Assembly: GCA_903838675.1 (NCBI GenBank)
Contig: CAILZI010000116.1
Span: forward strand, 148,978 to 212,977
Reading direction: 5' to 3'
DNA length: 64,000 nucleotides
From: an uncultured Verrucomicrobiota bacterium
GTDB lineage: Bacteria > Verrucomicrobiota > Verrucomicrobiia > Verrucomicrobiales > Verrucomicrobiaceae
Part shown: positions 61,899 through 64,000 of the stretch, piece after piece
Layout: every line of letters begins with the position of its first letter
Numbering within the stretch: position 1 is the first letter of the stretch
Notes under the pieces: model-generated
What the model saw: the letters and a program-made list of their open reading frames with translations, nothing else
Databases searched by the model: none
Told to the model about the DNA's origin: nothing
Translations under genes and position numbers: made by a program

Positions 61899-61918
61899 TG
61901 CAGGCAGGAGTGCCTGCA
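61899..61918. repeat. GGAG-loop hairpin, copy 3
   Basis: TGCAGGCA-GGAG-TGCCTGCA: a perfect 8-bp stem with the GGAG loop, just after lysC on its strand. It is related to copies at 31322 and 31349 but has different, compensating arms. It could aid lysC transcript ending; there is no T-tract. Confidence 0.6.
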
Positions 61919-61925
61919 TCACTGA

Positions 61926-63149
61926 TCAGGCGTCGAGGCCGAAGGCGGTGTGGACGACGCGGGCGGCGTTTTCGACTTCGGCTTCGTCAACGATGACGGC
62001 GGTCTTGATTTCGCTGGTGGAGATCATCTGGATGTTGATCTTGGCGTCTGCGAGGGCCTTGAACATCTTGGCGGCGACGCCGCTGTGGCTGCGCATGCCG
62101 ATGCCGACGACGCTGACCTTGGCGATGCTGCTCTGGGTGCGGAGTTGGGCTTTGTCGCCGAGACCGGTCAGGACGGCATTGAGTGCGGTTTCCGCCTTGG
62201 CGAGATCCGCGCCGCTGAGGGTGAAGGAGATGTCGGTGATGCCGTCGAAGCTGACGTTTTGCACGATCATGTCGATGGTGATGTTGGCGGAGGCGATGGC
62301 GCCAAAGATGGCGGCGCTGATGCCGGGGCGGTCGGCGACGTCGTCGATGGTGACCTTGGCCTGATTGCGCTCGAGGCTGACGCCGCGGACGACGACCGAC
62401 TCCATGCCGGGGGATTCTTCTTTCACGATGGTTCCGGGGTTGTTGTTCATGCTGTTGCGCACTTCAAAGCGCACACCAAATTTGTTGGCAAACTCGACGC
62501 TGCGGCTCTGCATCACCTTGGAGCCGGAGGAGGCCATTTCGAGCATCTCTTCGTAGCTGATTTCGGCGATCTTCTGCGCGGTCTTCACGACGCGGGGGTC
62601 GCAGGTGTAAACGCCGTCCACGTCGGTGTAGATCTGGCAGAGGTCGGCCTTGATGGCTGCGGCCATGGCGATGGCGGTCAGATCGCTGCCGCCGCGGCCC
62701 AGCGTGGTGATTTCACCATTGTCGGTTTCGCCTTGGAAGCCGGCGAGCATGACGATGTTGCCTTCGTCGAGCATCTGTTTCACCGCGTCCGGGGTGATGT
62801 TGACGATGCGGGCCTTGGTGTGCACGCGGTCGGTGGAAATGCCTGCCTGCGCGCCAGTGAGGGAAACGGCCTTGCCGCCGAGGGCGTTGATGGCCATGGC
62901 GGTGAGGGCGATGGTAGTCTGCTCGCCGGTGGCGAGGAGGACGTCCATCTCACGCTCGATGGGTTCGCGCTCTGGGGAGACTTCTTTGGCCAGCCGAATC
63001 AGATTGTCCGTCACGCCGGACATGGCGGAGACAACGGCGACCACCTGATTGCCCGCGCGCTGGGTTTCCAGAATGCGACGTGCGCAATTGCGGATTCGCT
63101 CGGGGTTGCCGACGGAGGTGCCGCCGTATTTCTGGACGATGAGTGCCAT
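61926..63149 (-). CDS. lysC: Aspartate kinase
   Basis: From ATG 63149 the protein has 407 residues, the monofunctional length. The kinase N-terminus [15 protein letters not shown], the [15 protein letters not shown] segment and [15 protein letters not shown] are typical. Two C-terminal ACT domains follow ([17 protein letters not shown] and [19 protein letters not shown]), which usually give feedback control by lysine or threonine. It starts the pathway to Lys, Thr and Met. A longer frame to 63257 is not preferred. Upstream DNA (63150-63361) holds two tandem TTGGCGGTTGT-containing units and no gene. Confidence 0.95.
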   Translation of the reverse strand: MALIVQKYGGTSVGNPERIRNCARRILETQRAGNQVVAVVSAMSGVTDNLIRLAKEVSPEREPIEREMDVLLATGEQTTIALTAMAINALGGKAVSLTGAQAGISTDRVHTKARIVNITPDAVKQMLDEGNIVMLAGFQGETDNGEITTLGRGGSDLTAIAMAAAIKADLCQIYTDVDGVYTCDPRVVKTAQKIAEISYEEMLEMASSGSKVMQSRSVEFANKFGVRFEVRNSMNNNPGTIVKEESPGMESVVVRGVSLERNQAKVTIDDVADRPGISAAIFGAIASANITIDMIVQNVSFDGITDISFTLSGADLAKAETALNAVLTGLGDKAQLRTQSSIAKVSVVGIGMRSHSGVAAKMFKALADAKINIQMISTSEIKTAVIVDEAEVENAARVVHTAFGLDA

Positions 63150-63361
63150 GCTGGGGGTTGGGGAAAGGGCGCGGAAAATGGCATGGTGGGGCGGGTGCGC
63201 AAGGACGGAGTTTGGGAGAGGGAAGGGGAGTTTGCAGTAGTTGGCGGTTGTTTGCAATGGTTGGCGGTTGTTGCGGAGGGGGAGGCTATGGGTGAGATGG
63301 GGGCGCTGGGCGATGGGAAGGAGTGTTCATCGCACTTGCCGGAATGCGCTGCCGAAGGGGG

Positions 63362-63931
63362 CTACGCGAGGACTTGCTGCTGCTCGCTGGCGCTGAGGGG
63401 GCGCCATTTGCCGGGTTCGAGGCCTAGATCGGCCAGTTTGAGGCTGCCAATGCTGACGCGGATGAGGCGGAGGGTGGGGAAGCCGACAGCGGCGGTCATG
63501 CGGCGGACCTGGCGGTTTTTGCCTTCGGTGAGGGTTAGCGCGAGCCAGGAGGTGGGGATGTTTTTGCGGAAGCGGACGGGGGGATCTCGCGGCGGGTGAG
63601 CGGGGTCGGTGTCGAGGCGCTGGGCTTTGCAGGGGAGGGAGCGAAATTCCTTCAAATCGACGCCGGAGCGGAGTTTTCGCAGCGCTTCATCGCTGACAAG
63701 GCCGTCCACCTGGGCGTGATAGGTGCGCGGATGGGCGTGGCGGGGATTGAGGAGGCGGTCATTCCAGCGGGCTTCGTCGCTGAGCAGCAGAAGGCCTTCG
63801 GAATCGCGATCCAGACGGCCGATGGCATACACATCGGGTGGGAAGCCGAATTCGGCCAGGGTGCGGTGGGATGGGTGCTCCTGGGTGAACTGGGAGAGGA
63901 CGTCGAAGGGCTTGTAGAAAGCGAGAAGCAT
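63362..63931 (-). CDS. RsuA/RluE-type pseudouridine synthase
   Basis: This is a 189-residue protein of the short RluE-like type, lacking an S4 domain. Motif II is GRLDRDSEGLLLLSDEA with the catalytic Asp, and EGKNRQVRRMTAAVG is the C-terminal signature. It isomerises a uridine in 23S rRNA (U2457 in E. coli for RluE; assignment to that site is inference). The ATG is 2 bases after the stop of a gene running off the window. Confidence 0.9.
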   Translation of the reverse strand: MLLAFYKPFDVLSQFTQEHPSHRTLAEFGFPPDVYAIGRLDRDSEGLLLLSDEARWNDRLLNPRHAHPRTYHAQVDGLVSDEALRKLRSGVDLKEFRSLPCKAQRLDTDPAHPPRDPPVRFRKNIPTSWLALTLTEGKNRQVRRMTAAVGFPTLRLIRVSIGSLKLADLGLEPGKWRPLSASEQQQVLA

Positions 63932-63933
63932 GA

Positions 63934-64000
63934 CTACCTGGATGCTGCGGCATCGCGCATCACCGTTTCGAGCGCGAGGCGTTTCAGCTCGAACTCTTGC
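63934..64000 (-). CDS. C-terminal end of an unidentified protein (N-terminus beyond window)
   Basis: The minus-strand frame is open from base 64000 to TAG at 63934-63936 and gives QEFELKRLALETVMRDAAAS plus one Arg, a helical protein end. The stop is 2 bases before the pseudouridine synthase ATG, consistent with an operon. The protein cannot be identified from 21 residues. Confidence 0.5.
   Translation of the reverse strand, partial: QEFELKRLALETVMRDAAASR

Noticed and set aside
61950..63599. Antisense frame of 549 codons opposite lysC
   Set aside because: It shadows lysC and continues into non-coding and repeat DNA; its Gly/Asp/His composition matches no family.

Overview
The window is one contiguous stretch of a GC-rich bacterial chromosome that looks like Verrucomicrobiota, close to Prosthecobacter/Verrucomicrobium. 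That placement is inference. It rests on the gene types (large secreted TPR and Sel1 proteins, a eukaryote-like Ser/Thr kinase, PQQ-propeller and planctomycete-type cytochrome proteins), on the high share of starts with no Shine-Dalgarno sequence, and on short hairpin-forming repeats between genes. No rRNA, tRNA, CRISPR array, complete prophage or insertion sequence was found.

Layout. 1-3000: a minus-strand operon fur-like regulator > sufC > YcxB-like membrane protein > sufB (cut by the window edge), with a perfect 19-bp Fur-type operator in front of the regulator. 3097-7856: a cupin, a small haem lipoprotein, then an mgtA Mg2+ P-type ATPase followed by a PTS EIIA-domain protein. 7968-18000: hrpA helicase, a divergent pair (YDxxC-repeat protein / exported amidohydrolase), and sbcD-sbcC. 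18087-24868: a 2000-residue secreted TPR protein coupled to a lipoprotein. 24934-26892: trmB with an esterase gene broken by one amber codon, and a divergent FmdB-type zinc-ribbon protein.

26987-32738 is an accessory, defence-like island: an ADP-ribosyltransferase-like protein with a small basic partner, a DUF6155-like gene with a suspicious in-frame amber codon, a type I modification/specificity fusion (HsdM-HsdS), and a 5'-truncated hsdR. Repeat-rich non-coding DNA surrounds it. 33142-35296 holds a LysM protein divergent from an amidase. 35462-40915 holds an HTH protein, a PQQ-propeller protein, an amino-acid-type ABC permease and ATPase without a binding protein, and a glucan branching enzyme.

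41234-51127 is rich in envelope genes. It has a 659-residue exported protein whose 3' end is tandemly duplicated, then a four-gene operon coding for a YdbH-like AsmA-type protein, a YnbE-YdbL fusion lipoprotein, a DUF4359 protein and an L,D-transpeptidase. DUF6702, LysM-lipoprotein and sugar-isomerase genes follow. 51406-64000 is mostly housekeeping: clpP, an SMR exporter, a Ser/Thr kinase, prs-rplY-pth-rpsF, two paralogous Sel1-repeat proteins with duplicated leaders, lysC and an RluE-type pseudouridine synthase.

The best candidates for new biology are the YdbH/YnbE-YdbL/DUF4359/L,D-transpeptidase operon, the ADP-ribosyltransferase-like pair in the decayed type I island, and the GGAG-loop hairpin repeats whose stem arms vary together.
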